This document shows positions 8,740-17,608 of a DNA stretch of 64,000 nt, one piece after another. Under the pieces are notes generated by a model. The model worked only from the letters and a program-made list of their open reading frames with translations. It ran no database searches and was not told the origin of the DNA. The first letter of the stretch is position 1; every line of letters starts with the position of its first letter. A program made the translations under genes and the position numbers. Source of the DNA: Pseudomonas sp. R37(2017) (GTDB lineage Bacteria; Pseudomonadota; Gammaproteobacteria; Pseudomonadales; Pseudomonadaceae); contig NZ_NEHO01000008.1 of NCBI RefSeq assembly GCF_002113375.1, positions 42,134 to 106,133 on the forward strand. Reading direction: 5' to 3'.

Positions 8740-9819
8740 ATGAGCGTGGAGTGCTTTGTCACGGGGGGGACCGGCTTTATCGGTCAACATTTGCTGGCGA
8801 ATCTGAGTGCAAAAGGTCACACCATTCGGGTGTTGATGCGTCGACCGGAGCGACTCGCTGCACTGCGGGAGCAGGTCGACAATTTGGGCGGGTGCGCAGC
8901 CCGGGTATTTGCCGTAGCTGGCGATCTGGAACGGGACAACCTCGGGCTGAGTCTTGCCGACCGAGAAGTGCTGAAGCGCGCCAGAGTCATATTCCACCTG
9001 GGCGCCCACTTCGCATGGGGGCTTTCAGTGGAGCATTCTCGTGCAGTGAATGTGGAAGGGGCAAAGCGCGTGGCGTTGTTGGCGGCTGAGCAAAAGAGCC
9101 GGTTAGTGATGATCGGTGGCTACATGCTGAAAAATCATGAGCATCTGCAACGCATCGGAATTGATCCACGTCGTCCGGAGTTGACGAATTGGCCTGCCGT
9201 CTACCGACAGGTCGGTGGTTACGAGGGAAGCAAGCTGGAGGCGCATTTTGCGACCCTTGAGGTCATGTCTGCCAAGGGTGGGGATATTACCGTTGTCCAT
9301 CCTGCGACAGTTTGTGGTCACAGCCGCACGGGGCATATCCTTGACGGTCAGCCGCTGGTGGAACTGATACGCAACCTCGTGCAGGGAAAGCTGACAGCAG
9401 TGCCCGGTACCGCCAAGCACTGGCTGCCACTGGTTACCGTGGATTACCTGGTCGAGCTGGTGGCGGTTTGCGCTTTTGATCCTGCCATGGTGGGCCAGGA
9501 ACTGCTGGCGCTTGATGACCAGACTCCAAACTTGCGAGAACTCCTGGTACAGGTGGCACAACCTTTGGGCTTGAAGTCTCCCAAACATTACATTTCACTC
9601 CGACTACTGAAGTTGCTACTGAGTATTCCTCCCGTCGCGTGGTTTTTGAATACAAAACCCGAAGCCTTGGACTTTATCCAGACCACTCGTTTTGATACAG
9701 CAGCGGTCGAGCAATTTGCCAACAGGCATGGAATAGCCAAGCCGGATATACGTCAGTCATTGCAGCACACTGCAACGTTCGTCAATTCATATTGCATAGC
9801 GAAGGGCCAGGCCCTCTGA
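8740..9819 (+). CDS. NAD(P)-dependent epimerase/dehydratase (extended SDR)
   Basis: 359 residues. The ATG at 8740 is preceded by AGGAACAGGG. A Rossmann dinucleotide motif TGGTGFIG lies at residues 8-15 and the catalytic Y161-x3-K165 (YEGSK) is present, as in extended short-chain dehydrogenases of the NAD-dependent epimerase/dehydratase or 3-beta-HSD-like group. The substrate cannot be assigned. The divergent MerR gene and the MerR-type promoter suggest induction by a small-molecule stress signal. A C-terminal stretch KLLLSIPPVAWFL could be membrane-associated. Confidence 0.88.
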   Translation: MSVECFVTGGTGFIGQHLLANLSAKGHTIRVLMRRPERLAALREQVDNLGGCAARVFAVAGDLERDNLGLSLADREVLKRARVIFHLGAHFAWGLSVEHSRAVNVEGAKRVALLAAEQKSRLVMIGGYMLKNHEHLQRIGIDPRRPELTNWPAVYRQVGGYEGSKLEAHFATLEVMSAKGGDITVVHPATVCGHSRTGHILDGQPLVELIRNLVQGKLTAVPGTAKHWLPLVTVDYLVELVAVCAFDPAMVGQELLALDDQTPNLRELLVQVAQPLGLKSPKHYISLRLLKLLLSIPPVAWFLNTKPEALDFIQTTRFDTAAVEQFANRHGIAKPDIRQSLQHTATFVNSYCIAKGQAL

Positions 9820-10151
9820 CTTCTCCCTTCCGTCCCTTCGACCAAGTGAGCTATTTTCGGGTTCTGATTACTTTGGCAATCAGTGGTATTTAAGTCTTTT
9901 TGAGCGACTGATCGCTTCTGGTCGCTTCCTGCCCGTCGCGACCGATTGAATCCACAATCCGTCGGGGACAGGTGTCAGGCGTATTGCCTGGCCGCCGAAC
10001 GAGCAGCTCTTCGAGCGAACAGCCTCATAAAATCAGTTGCTGCAACGGTTCATCTCTACTTGTACCCTTGTTCAAGGACGAATGGCTGCAGAGATGGGCT
10101 TGGCCCCTTGGTCGCTGGAGCGGAAAAGCGGACTTTTTCTAAGGTAGTAAC
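9820..10151. other. Intergenic region before the diguanylate cyclase gene
   Basis: 332 bp with no supported gene. It contains the second copy of the 18-base sequence GCTTCCTGCCCGTCGCGA (9924-9941). An AAGG just before 10152 can serve the downstream GTG start. Confidence 0.4.
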
Positions 10152-11657
10152 GTGAAGCGTGATACCCATCTTGTTGTGCTTTTGTTGTTGGTCATCGGTT
10201 GTTCCCTGGCGTCACTGACCGTCTGGAAGGTGTTGGCCTCTCGTGATCGAGCACTGGAGGAAGTGGATGTCCATGGCTTGAACCTTACCCAGGCGCTCGC
10301 TACTTATTCGGAGGGCATTGTCCGTCAAAGCTCGCTGCTTTTGCTCGGGCTTGTCGAACGCCTGGAAACCGAAGGTAGCGGCCCTGCGCAGATTCAGCGG
10401 CTCAGCGCATTGGTCAACCGCCAGGTGCCGCTGATGCCCCAACTCAGTGGTATCGCGATCTACGATAATCAGGGACGCTGGTTGATGTCCTCCAACAGGC
10501 CGATTCCCGCCGGGGCGAACAGCGCTGATCGCGCCTATTTCGTTCATCACCGCGACGATCCATCCCGTGAGATCTTTGTCGGTCCGCCAATCCAGAGCCG
10601 TTCCAATCACGAATGGGTGATCACCGTCAGCCGTCGTTTCAATGGTCCTCGCGGCGAGTTTGCCGGCGTCGTGGCGGTCACCCTGGGGATCGAAAATTTC
10701 CTGCGGTTGTTTGGAAAGATCGATGTAGGGCAGGAGGGCGCTATTGGCTTGTCCTATACCGACGGTACGTTGCTGGTTCGCTATCCTTTCCGCGAGCAGG
10801 ATATGGGGCGTAACTTTTCCAAGTCACCCATCTACGAAAAGTATCTGGTCGATCGATCAGTCGGCACCGCTTCGTTCACCTCCAGCCTGGACGGCGTGGA
10901 ACGGCTTTACGCCTTCCGGAAGAGCGAGCTGCTGCCGCTGGTCACTACTGTGGCACTCGGCAAGCACGAAGCCCTCGCCGCGTGGCGAACGGAGGCATTG
11001 CTGTCCGCGGTGGTGGTGACGGGTCTGCTGGGCCTCACCGGTCTCATCGGTTGGTTTCTGATCCTGGATATCCGCCGGCGTACCAGAGCAGAGGATCAGT
11101 TGCGTGGGGCTCAGCAGCAGTTGCTCTCATCGAATCGGCAACTTGAGCTGCTTGCGATGAAGGATGCCCTTACCGGTTTGGCAAACCGGCGCTGCTTTGA
11201 TGAGAGCCTTGCCATGGAAGCTCGGCGAGCACAGCGTGAGGGAACGACGTTGGCATTGCTGATGATTGATATCGACTACTTCAAGCGTTTTAACGACACC
11301 CTCGGACATGTGGCTGGAGACGCATGCCTGCAGACGATTGGCGGGATTTTCGAGGCATGCGTAAGGCGACCGTCGGATCTGGTGGCACGTTATGGCGGAG
11401 AGGAGATTGGCATCATCATGCCTGACACCGACAGCGACGGTGCTGCGGTGGTGGCGCAGCTTATCCTCGACCGTTTGATGCAGGAGAATATTGCGCACGA
11501 CTCCAGCCCGTTCGGGCGGCTGACTGTGAGCATCGGCATTGCTGCAGCCATGGGTTCTCGATTGAACCATCTGCAAGGGTTGATCAAGGTGGCTGATCAG
11601 GCTCTGTATAACGCCAAGGCGTCGGGACGTAACCAGTTTGTGAGGGGGGGAGAGTGA
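10152..11657 (+). CDS. Membrane diguanylate cyclase (CACHE-type sensor + GGDEF)
   Basis: 501 residues from a GTG start. TM1 is at about residues 6-26 and TM2 at about 280-304. The extracytoplasmic part between them (about 30-275) resembles a double CACHE/PDC sensor (YDNQGRWLMSSNRPIPAG, DRAYFVHHRDDP, GPPIQSRSNHEWVI). The cytoplasmic GGDEF domain starts near KDALTGLANRRCFDE and has the active loop YGGEEI (414-419). An RPSD inhibitory site (406-409) lies five residues upstream, so product inhibition by c-di-GMP is expected. The protein should make c-di-GMP from two GTP in response to a periplasmic ligand. It appears monocistronic. Confidence 0.94.
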   Translation: MKRDTHLVVLLLLVIGCSLASLTVWKVLASRDRALEEVDVHGLNLTQALATYSEGIVRQSSLLLLGLVERLETEGSGPAQIQRLSALVNRQVPLMPQLSGIAIYDNQGRWLMSSNRPIPAGANSADRAYFVHHRDDPSREIFVGPPIQSRSNHEWVITVSRRFNGPRGEFAGVVAVTLGIENFLRLFGKIDVGQEGAIGLSYTDGTLLVRYPFREQDMGRNFSKSPIYEKYLVDRSVGTASFTSSLDGVERLYAFRKSELLPLVTTVALGKHEALAAWRTEALLSAVVVTGLLGLTGLIGWFLILDIRRRTRAEDQLRGAQQQLLSSNRQLELLAMKDALTGLANRRCFDESLAMEARRAQREGTTLALLMIDIDYFKRFNDTLGHVAGDACLQTIGGIFEACVRRPSDLVARYGGEEIGIIMPDTDSDGAAVVAQLILDRLMQENIAHDSSPFGRLTVSIGIAAAMGSRLNHLQGLIKVADQALYNAKASGRNQFVRGGE

Positions 11658-11813
11658 CAGGTGCTCATTGCCGCTTCTGGCCGTTCGGTGCCTGTCGCTT
11701 TTTATAGGCGGTATGGGGTGGGGGCAGGCAGGTCCTACCCATCTCTGGCTGCGCCCCCCCTCAGGTGCTGGGTCGAACAGGGTAATTTGCTCAATACCCT
11801 CTTCAGATCAGCC

Positions 11814-12581
11814 TCAGAACGTCTTGCTGACGCTGGCGACTACGGTTGCGCTGCACGAGTCTCCATAGCCGTACCAGCTGGCGCATTCGCTCTGTGACAA
11901 ATCGGTGTCGATGTAACTCAAGCCCCAGGTCAATCCGATGAAGTCGCGGGTCAGGCGTACTTGCCACTCACGGTAAGCGTCGCGGCTGCTGCCGTCGTGG
12001 GCGAAAAATGCCGGGTCCTTCATGTCATTGCGCCCGTAGCGCAGTTCGAGGCCGACTTCGGCCGGAAGTACGGTCTTGTAGCCCAGCCAGGTATAGAGGG
12101 TGTCCTGATGCTTGCCGAAGAAGTTCTCGACATCGTTGGAGTAACTGACGCCCAACTGTGCGTCATACGCGCCGAGCACGGCGTAGACCTCGCTCATGTT
12201 GAACTCGCTGTTCTTCGGGTAACTGTATTTCATGTAGCCCAGGTCGAGGTTGAAAACATCGCTGATCTGCCAGTAATAGCCGGCGTATGAGTCGAGTTCC
12301 TGGCGGGTCTTGAGCGTTTGCCGGTTACCTTCGGCGTCGATGGCAGAACCGAAATCGACGTTCGAGGTCCAGACGCCGGCATACAGGCCACTGTTGTGGA
12401 GCAGGGTCAGTTCAAGCTGCGCGGCCGGGTCGCCGAGGGTCTGGCTGATGCCGCGGCTGCGATAATCGCTGACGGCGGTCAGCTTGACCTGGAGATTGAA
12501 ATCTTCACTGAGGGGCACGGCCTGGGAGGCCTGAGAGGCCAACGCAAGGCCGGCGAGGATGAGTGCTTGTGTTGCGTGCAT
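11814..12581 (-). CDS. TorF-family putative porin
   Basis: 255 residues. ATG 12581 with AAGGAAAA upstream is preferred because a clean signal peptide follows (MHATQALILAGLALASQASQ, then AVPLSED). The mature part reads as amphipathic beta strands typical of the TorF/Gcw_chp outer-membrane family (VSDYRSRGISQTLGDPAAQL, GLYAGVWTSNVDF, LDSYAGYYWQISD) and ends in aromatic SKTF. It is last in a minus-strand series MFS transporter, amidohydrolase, porin, so it probably serves solute entry for that set. Confidence 0.88.
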   Translation of the reverse strand: MHATQALILAGLALASQASQAVPLSEDFNLQVKLTAVSDYRSRGISQTLGDPAAQLELTLLHNSGLYAGVWTSNVDFGSAIDAEGNRQTLKTRQELDSYAGYYWQISDVFNLDLGYMKYSYPKNSEFNMSEVYAVLGAYDAQLGVSYSNDVENFFGKHQDTLYTWLGYKTVLPAEVGLELRYGRNDMKDPAFFAHDGSSRDAYREWQVRLTRDFIGLTWGLSYIDTDLSQSECASWYGYGDSCSATVVASVSKTF

Positions 12582-12682
12582 GGGGTTTTCCTTATTGTTA
12601 TTGGGGCACGTTTGTCTGGACATGGCTTCGCCATTCCCCCCGCCGTGAGGCAGGGAGTCAGGCGTTTATTGGCGTGGGTGTA

Positions 12683-14428
12683 TCAGGAGGCGGGGGCGTA
12701 CACCTGCTTGCCGGCAAAGAAGGTCTGCAGGACCTGGGTGTCAGACAGCTCCTGGTCGCTGACCTTGAACACATCACGGTCAAGGACGATCAGGTCAGCC
12801 TGTTTGCCGGGCGCCAGGGAGCCGATCTGCCGTTCCAGGCGCAGCGTCTTGGCGGCATTGAGGGTGTAGGCCCGGAACATGCTGTCGCGATCCATTCTTT
12901 CGGCGCCGTTGAGCACGCCGAACGGGCCTTTGCGGGTGACGGCCTGGGCGATGGCGAGCCACGGGTTGGGGCTCGAGACTGGCCAGTCGCTGGCACCGGA
13001 GATGGTCGCCCCGGCCGCCAACAGCGAATGGGCCGGGTACTGGCGCTGGTAGGCCGACGCACTGATGTAGGGTTTGACCAACGTCTCGGTATAGCTTTCG
13101 GCGGTGGCCCACAGCAGTTGCATCGAAGCAATCACGCCGAGCTGCTTGAAGCGCGGGTAGTCCGCGGGTTCGACCAGTTGCAGGTGGGTGATGCTGTGCG
13201 CCACGGGCGGGGTTGGGTTGAGCTTGCGTGCGTAGTCGAAGCCGTTCAACGCCTCGTGCACGGCACGGTCGCCTACGGCATGTACGTGCACGATCCAGTC
13301 ATGCTGCTCGGCTGCCACGACCAACGGGCCGAAGCTGGCCGGGTCGATCAGCAACTGACCACGCTTTTGGCTGTTCTTGTACGGTTCGATGACCGCAGCT
13401 GTCTGCCCCGGAAACTCCATGACCCCGTCGGCAAAGATCTTGATGCCGGGGAAGGTCAGGTTTGGAATGCCCTGGTATTTGTGCATGACCTTGCCGAGCA
13501 CTTCCAGGTCGGCCGGTTCGCTTTTCGGGTTGGCGATCAGCAGGGCGGCGACGTGGGCGCTGAGTTCGCCGTTCTGCGCCAACTGGCTGTAGAGCGGCAG
13601 TACCCCGAGGTCGTTTTCGGTGGGGTGCATCTCGAACGTCGAATCGCTATGGCCGGCATTGGCGGCGGCGTCCATCCAGGCCGTTACGCCATACTGGATG
13701 TTGATCTGTACGGCCTTGCGGGCAGCCTCGAGCATCGTCGCTTCGGTAGGGCCGGGGAGTTGGTTGCGCACGCGGTCCCAGCCGCCCTCGGCCATGTAGC
13801 CTGTAGGGGTGAAATCGGCGTCGTGGGCGATATAGCTGCGGTCTTTTTCCGACAGGCTCTTGACCAGCGCCGCGTCGATTTTCGCTCGCTTGAGCATGGC
13901 GTCGTTGGCCCAGCCGGTATGGCCATCGACGCCGCTGAGGACCACAGGCTGCCCGGCCCAGCGGCCGTGGTTGAAGATTTTGCCCAGTTCGCGGCTTTGC
14001 TCCCAATAAGCTGAATTGACCCCGGAAATATTGATTACGTCAGCCTTGCGCGCACGCCCGGCCTGGTCCTCGGCCATCACCCATTGTTCGAGCTCGGCCA
14101 GCGGCTTGATTTCGTCGTGGAGGTTCGAGCCCATGCTGTCGAAGGCGCCCATCACCGGGTGGCTATGGGTATCGATCATGCCTGGCATCAACACCTTGCC
14201 ACCGAGGTCGATGCGTTGCGTGGCGGCATCGGCGAGCCCCTGAATTTCGGCATTGCTGCCGACCTTGAGGATCTTGCCGTCTTCCACTGCTACCGCCTGG
14301 GCCAGGGCCTGGCCGGGTTCTGCGGTGAATACTTTGCCATTGAACAGGATGAGGTCGGCCGCGGCCATGGACTGCGTTGAGGAAAAAGCCAGCGCCAGGG
14401 CCAGCAAAGTGGGGGTGAAGCCTTTCAT
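12683..14428 (-). CDS. Exported amidohydrolase (YtcJ-like, amidohydro_3)
   Basis: 581 residues. ATG 14428 has AGAGG upstream and a signal peptide (MKGFTPTLLALALAFSSTQS, cleavage near MAA-ADL). The metal-binding DTHSHP motif lies about 80 residues in, and further YtcJ features follow (HVHAVGDRAVHEALNGFDYA, SGASDWPVSSPNPW, GSLAPGKQADLIVLDRD). The family cleaves amide or related bonds with a divalent metal; the substrate is unknown. The signal peptide indicates a periplasmic site, unusual for aromatic-pathway enzymes. It lies 64 bp after the MhpT-like transporter gene and 101 bp before the TorF gene, consistent with one operon next to the ferulate genes. Confidence 0.88.
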   Translation of the reverse strand: MKGFTPTLLALALAFSSTQSMAAADLILFNGKVFTAEPGQALAQAVAVEDGKILKVGSNAEIQGLADAATQRIDLGGKVLMPGMIDTHSHPVMGAFDSMGSNLHDEIKPLAELEQWVMAEDQAGRARKADVINISGVNSAYWEQSRELGKIFNHGRWAGQPVVLSGVDGHTGWANDAMLKRAKIDAALVKSLSEKDRSYIAHDADFTPTGYMAEGGWDRVRNQLPGPTEATMLEAARKAVQINIQYGVTAWMDAAANAGHSDSTFEMHPTENDLGVLPLYSQLAQNGELSAHVAALLIANPKSEPADLEVLGKVMHKYQGIPNLTFPGIKIFADGVMEFPGQTAAVIEPYKNSQKRGQLLIDPASFGPLVVAAEQHDWIVHVHAVGDRAVHEALNGFDYARKLNPTPPVAHSITHLQLVEPADYPRFKQLGVIASMQLLWATAESYTETLVKPYISASAYQRQYPAHSLLAAGATISGASDWPVSSPNPWLAIAQAVTRKGPFGVLNGAERMDRDSMFRAYTLNAAKTLRLERQIGSLAPGKQADLIVLDRDVFKVSDQELSDTQVLQTFFAGKQVYAPAS

Positions 14429-14492
14429 GGGTGAACCTCTTTTTTTGTCAGTCGTTTGAGCGTGCAAGGTGTCTCGGAGCCAGGCTCGGTTT

Positions 14493-15710
14493 CTACGGAG
14501 CTGGCGAATGGCTCAGGCCTGCGTTGCGCTGACGCAGGAGAACGATCAGGCCAACGGCGGCGATCACGATGCCTGGGGACGCAGCCAGCATCAGCCCGGA
14601 TGCACCGGCGCCGGTGGCCAACATCTGGCCTGCGATCAAGGGGCCGCTGATTGAACCCAGCCGTCCGACGGCCACGGCCGAACCGACACCCGTGGCACGA
14701 ACCTGTGCCGGGTAGAGCTGGGGTGCCAGCGCATACAGAATCAACTGCGCGGCGAGGACGAAGAAGCCTGCGGCAAAGCCCGCCAGCAGCATGCCGGTCA
14801 GGTCGCTCGAACGGCCGAGCGCCAGAAGCGATACCAGGATGCCGATGTAGATCAGGCTGACGAGCAGGCTGGCGCGCCACCGGTCCAGCAGCAGCCCTGC
14901 GAGAACCGAACCTGCCGCCATGCCGAGGTTCAGCAGCAGCTGGACCATGCCCGCCTGCGGTCGAGTGAAGCCCTGGCCGATCAGCAAGGAGGGCAACCAG
15001 TTGAGCAGCATGTACACCACGGTCAGGGTGAAGAAGCAACTGACCCACAGCAGCAGTGTGGAGAGCGCCTGTCCTTCCCGGAAGAGGCCCTGCCAAACGC
15101 TGGGGCGAGGCGTAGTGCCGGTTTGCGCTTGGCCTTTGTAAGCCGCCGATTCAGGAAGCAGAACGTGCAACAGCGGCGCAACCAGCAGGGGTGTCCAGCC
15201 ACCCACATGGAACACCAGTTTCCAGTTCTCTATGCCCCCGAACAGACTCGCCAGCGAAGCCAGTGCGCCACCCAGAGGCACGCCGCAGTACATGAGGCTG
15301 ACCGCAGTCGCCCTTGCCGAATCATCGGCGGACTCGGAAGAAAGGGCTATCAGGTTGGGTAATGCGGCTCCGAGGCCCAGGCCGGTCATGAAGCGCGCGA
15401 CCAGTAAGCCAGGAAGATCCCAGGTCGCCGTGGTGATCAGTGAGAAGCACCCGAACAGAATCACTGAACCAATCAGCACGTATTTGCGGCCGATCCTGTC
15501 AGCCATCAGGCCGCCCAGAAAAGCCCCGGGCAGCAACCCCAGGATGCTCGCACTGAACACCCAGCCCATCTGCGCTCTATCCAGGCCAAACGCTGCGGCT
15601 ATACCCGGACCGGCGATGCCGGCGGACTGGATATCGATGCCCTCCAGCAGCGCCACGACAAAACACAGCAGAACGGTGATGACGGTCAAACCCTTTGGCG
15701 AACGGTTCAT
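14493..15710 (-). CDS. MFS aromatic acid:H+ symporter (MhpT-like)
   Basis: 405 residues. ATG 15710 follows a good GGGAGGT site. About twelve hydrophobic segments are visible. The AAHS-family signature regions are clear: LLEGIDIQSAGIAGPGIAAA in TM1, then GGLMADRIGRKYVLIGS, FMTGLGLGAALPNLIALSSE and VRATGVGSAVAVGRLGSISG. These agree closely with the E. coli 3-(3-hydroxyphenyl)propionate transporter MhpT. It probably takes up a phenylpropanoid or hydroxycinnamate at the inner membrane. It is first in the operon with the amidohydrolase and porin, and the MarR/ech genes lie just beyond it. Confidence 0.9.
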   Translation of the reverse strand: MNRSPKGLTVITVLLCFVVALLEGIDIQSAGIAGPGIAAAFGLDRAQMGWVFSASILGLLPGAFLGGLMADRIGRKYVLIGSVILFGCFSLITTATWDLPGLLVARFMTGLGLGAALPNLIALSSESADDSARATAVSLMYCGVPLGGALASLASLFGGIENWKLVFHVGGWTPLLVAPLLHVLLPESAAYKGQAQTGTTPRPSVWQGLFREGQALSTLLLWVSCFFTLTVVYMLLNWLPSLLIGQGFTRPQAGMVQLLLNLGMAAGSVLAGLLLDRWRASLLVSLIYIGILVSLLALGRSSDLTGMLLAGFAAGFFVLAAQLILYALAPQLYPAQVRATGVGSAVAVGRLGSISGPLIAGQMLATGAGASGLMLAASPGIVIAAVGLIVLLRQRNAGLSHSPAP

Positions 15711-16016
15711 GCGACCTCCCTGCAAGCAGGCAACCGAATAGCGCGTGCTGGCGTGATTCGAGCGAGTCTGCTGGTGTGGGCAATGGCTGTGGTGAGCTTG
15801 ATTGGCACGACACTTTCGGAAGGCTTGGGCATGGATGTTCTCGTTTTGTATTGTTGTTGTACGAAACTAGTTATGTCTATTAACGTGTTTTCGATGGTAG
15901 ATCTCGAGAACAATCTCGTCAACGCCAAAACGATCTGATTTCGAGCGGACACGGACACGCCCCCAAACGACTGGGTTTGGGGCGGTCAGGGGAGGGCGGT
16001 CGTGTAAAGGGGAGGG
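15711..16016. promoter_or_regulatory. Intergenic region between MFS and MarR genes
   Basis: 306 bp without a gene. Hairpin CGCCCCCAAAC/GTTTGGGGCG (15958-15984, one bulge) lies downstream of the MarR stop and may end marR transcription, although no U-run is seen. The rest should contain the promoter of the MFS-amidohydrolase-porin operon. It is AT-richer than its surroundings (15830-15900), and no single promoter stands out. Confidence 0.35.
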
Positions 16017-16475
16017 CTAGAGGCAGTCGTGGTTGCGATTGATTTTCTGCAGCAAGCCCAGTAACTGCGCGCGCTCGGCGTCGTCGAGGGTCGCGGTGGA
16101 GGCTTCATCGCTCTGCTGCGCGATGACTTTCAATTCCTTGAGAAGCTGCTCGCCAGCCTTGCTCAGGAACAGGCCATAGGCGCGCTTGTCGGGTTTGCAG
16201 CGAACGCGCACCGCTAACGCTCGCGCTTCCAGCTTGTTAAGTAATGGCACCAGTTGCGGTGGCTCGATGTCGAGCGCGCGGGCAAGGTCGGCCTGCACCA
16301 GGCCCGGGTTCTGATCGATGATGGCCAATGCGGAAAACTGCGCGGGTCTGAGGTCGAATTTTTCAAGCTCATTGACCAGGTGTTGGAATACCTTCAGCTG
16401 CGCTTTACGCAGCGCGTAGCCGATCAATGTGTCCAGCGAAACCTCGGGATTGTCATTCTGGGGAGGCATATCCAC
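16017..16475 (-). CDS. MarR-family regulator of hydroxycinnamate genes (FerR-like)
   Basis: 152 residues. The winged-helix MarR core is clear: DLRPAQFSALAIIDQNPG, LVQADLARALDIEPPQLVPL, LLNKLEARALAVR, and wing CKPDKRAYGLFLSKAGE. It is divergent from ech (179 bp gap) with the ech promoter between them. In pseudomonads a MarR protein at this position represses ferulate genes and is released by hydroxycinnamoyl-CoA thioesters (FerR/HcaR type); the same role is inferred here from context. Confidence 0.9.
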   Translation of the reverse strand: MDMPPQNDNPEVSLDTLIGYALRKAQLKVFQHLVNELEKFDLRPAQFSALAIIDQNPGLVQADLARALDIEPPQLVPLLNKLEARALAVRVRCKPDKRAYGLFLSKAGEQLLKELKVIAQQSDEASTATLDDAERAQLLGLLQKINRNHDCL

Positions 16476-16556
16476 CGCGATCTCATCAGTTACTGGGATT
16501 AAGGGAATGTTTCGATTATCGCACCATTCAAGGGATCAGGGCCAGCCAGCAGGGAA

Positions 16557-16610
16557 TTTGATTAATTTAAATAATGATTAATTGACATAACTAAATTGCG
16601 AAGCTAATTT
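16557..16610 (+). promoter_or_regulatory. ech promoter with overlapping MarR-type operator
   Basis: A near-consensus sigma-70 promoter is visible: TTGACA (16582-16587), 17-bp spacer, TAATTT (16605-16610). Directly upstream and overlapping the -35 is an AT-rich block with GATTAAT repeated and an ATTAa-TTTAAA-TAAT quasi-palindrome (about 16561-16575), a plausible site for the divergent MarR protein. The ech ATG is 45 bases downstream of the -10. Confidence 0.65.
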
Positions 16611-16654
16611 CGTTCCAACAAAAACGGCAGACAAGCCAGGAAACGGGGTGGGAC

Positions 16655-17485
16655 ATGAGCAAGTACGAGAATCGCTGGAAAACCGTCAATGTCGACGTGC
16701 AGGACGGCATCGCCTGGGTGACCTTGAATCGCCCGGAAAAGCGCAATGCCATGAGCCCGACCTTGAACCGGGAAATGCGTGATGTGCTGGAGACCGTTGA
16801 GCAGGATGCCGATGCCAAGGTGCTGGTGTTGACAGGGGCCGGCACTGCCTGGACCGCCGGGATGGATTTGAAGGAGTATTTCCGTGAGGTCGATGGTGGC
16901 CCCGAGATTCTTCAGGAGCGCATTCGTCGTGATGCTTCCGAGTGGCAGTGGAAACTGCTGCGCATGTACAGCAAGCCGACGATCGCCATGGTCAATGGCT
17001 GGTGTTTCGGCGGTGGCTTCAGCCCGCTGGTGGCGTGTGACCTGGCGATTTGTGCCGACGAAGCGACCTTTGGCTTGTCGGAAATCAACTGGGGTATCCC
17101 ACCGGGCAACCTGGTCAGCAAGGCGATGGCGGACACGGTCGGCCACCGCGAGTCGCTTTACTACATCATGACCGGCAAGACCTTCGGAGGAGCGAAAGCC
17201 GCCGAGATGGGCCTGGTCAACCGTAGCGTGCCCCTGGCGCAACTGCGTGAAGAAGTGATCCTGCTGGCCCAGGATCTCCTGGACAAGAACCCCGTGGTGC
17301 TGCGCGCAGCCAAGATCGGCTTCAAGCGCTGCCGTGAGCTGACGTGGGAGCAGAATGAGGACTACCTGTACGCCAAGCTCGACCAGGCGCAACTGCGTGA
17401 CCCGGAACACGGGCGCGAACAGGGCCTCAAGCAGTTTCTGGACGACAAGAGCATCAAGCCGGGGCTGCAGGCCTACAAGCGTTAA
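16655..17485 (+). CDS. ech: Feruloyl-CoA hydratase/lyase (enoyl-CoA hydratase family)
   Basis: 276 residues, the exact family length. The enzyme hydrates feruloyl- or coumaroyl-CoA and cleaves the product by retro-aldol reaction to vanillin or 4-hydroxybenzaldehyde plus acetyl-CoA. Crotonase features are clear: LNRPEKRNAMSPTLNREM, WTAGMDLKEYFREVD with oxyanion-hole Met70, GWCFGGGFSPL with Gly120 and Ser123, and Glu143 in LSEINWG, the key acid of hydroxycinnamoyl-CoA hydratase-lyase. The C-terminus KQFLDDKSIKPGLQAYKR is also typical. The ATG at 16655 follows GGGGTGGGAC. It is first in ech-vdh-fcs, the P. fluorescens-like order. Confidence 0.97.
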   Translation: MSKYENRWKTVNVDVQDGIAWVTLNRPEKRNAMSPTLNREMRDVLETVEQDADAKVLVLTGAGTAWTAGMDLKEYFREVDGGPEILQERIRRDASEWQWKLLRMYSKPTIAMVNGWCFGGGFSPLVACDLAICADEATFGLSEINWGIPPGNLVSKAMADTVGHRESLYYIMTGKTFGGAKAAEMGLVNRSVPLAQLREEVILLAQDLLDKNPVVLRAAKIGFKRCRELTWEQNEDYLYAKLDQAQLRDPEHGREQGLKQFLDDKSIKPGLQAYKR

Positions 17486-17608
17486 GCCCGTTTCAGGTCG
17501 GTGCTTGATCCCTTTCGCCAGGCGGCATGATCCTTTGCGGCTGCGTTTGCCCACGCACTGATCTGAAATCAACCATTCCAGTATTCAAGAACAATCGAGG
17601 AATGATTC

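Noticed and set aside
9946..10155. 69-codon frame before the diguanylate cyclase
   Set aside because: Overlaps the GTG start region of the cyclase, no ribosome site and no family resemblance.
12563..14014. Open frame of about 480 codons opposite the exported amidohydrolase
   Set aside because: Shadow of the minus-strand gene, no recognisable features.
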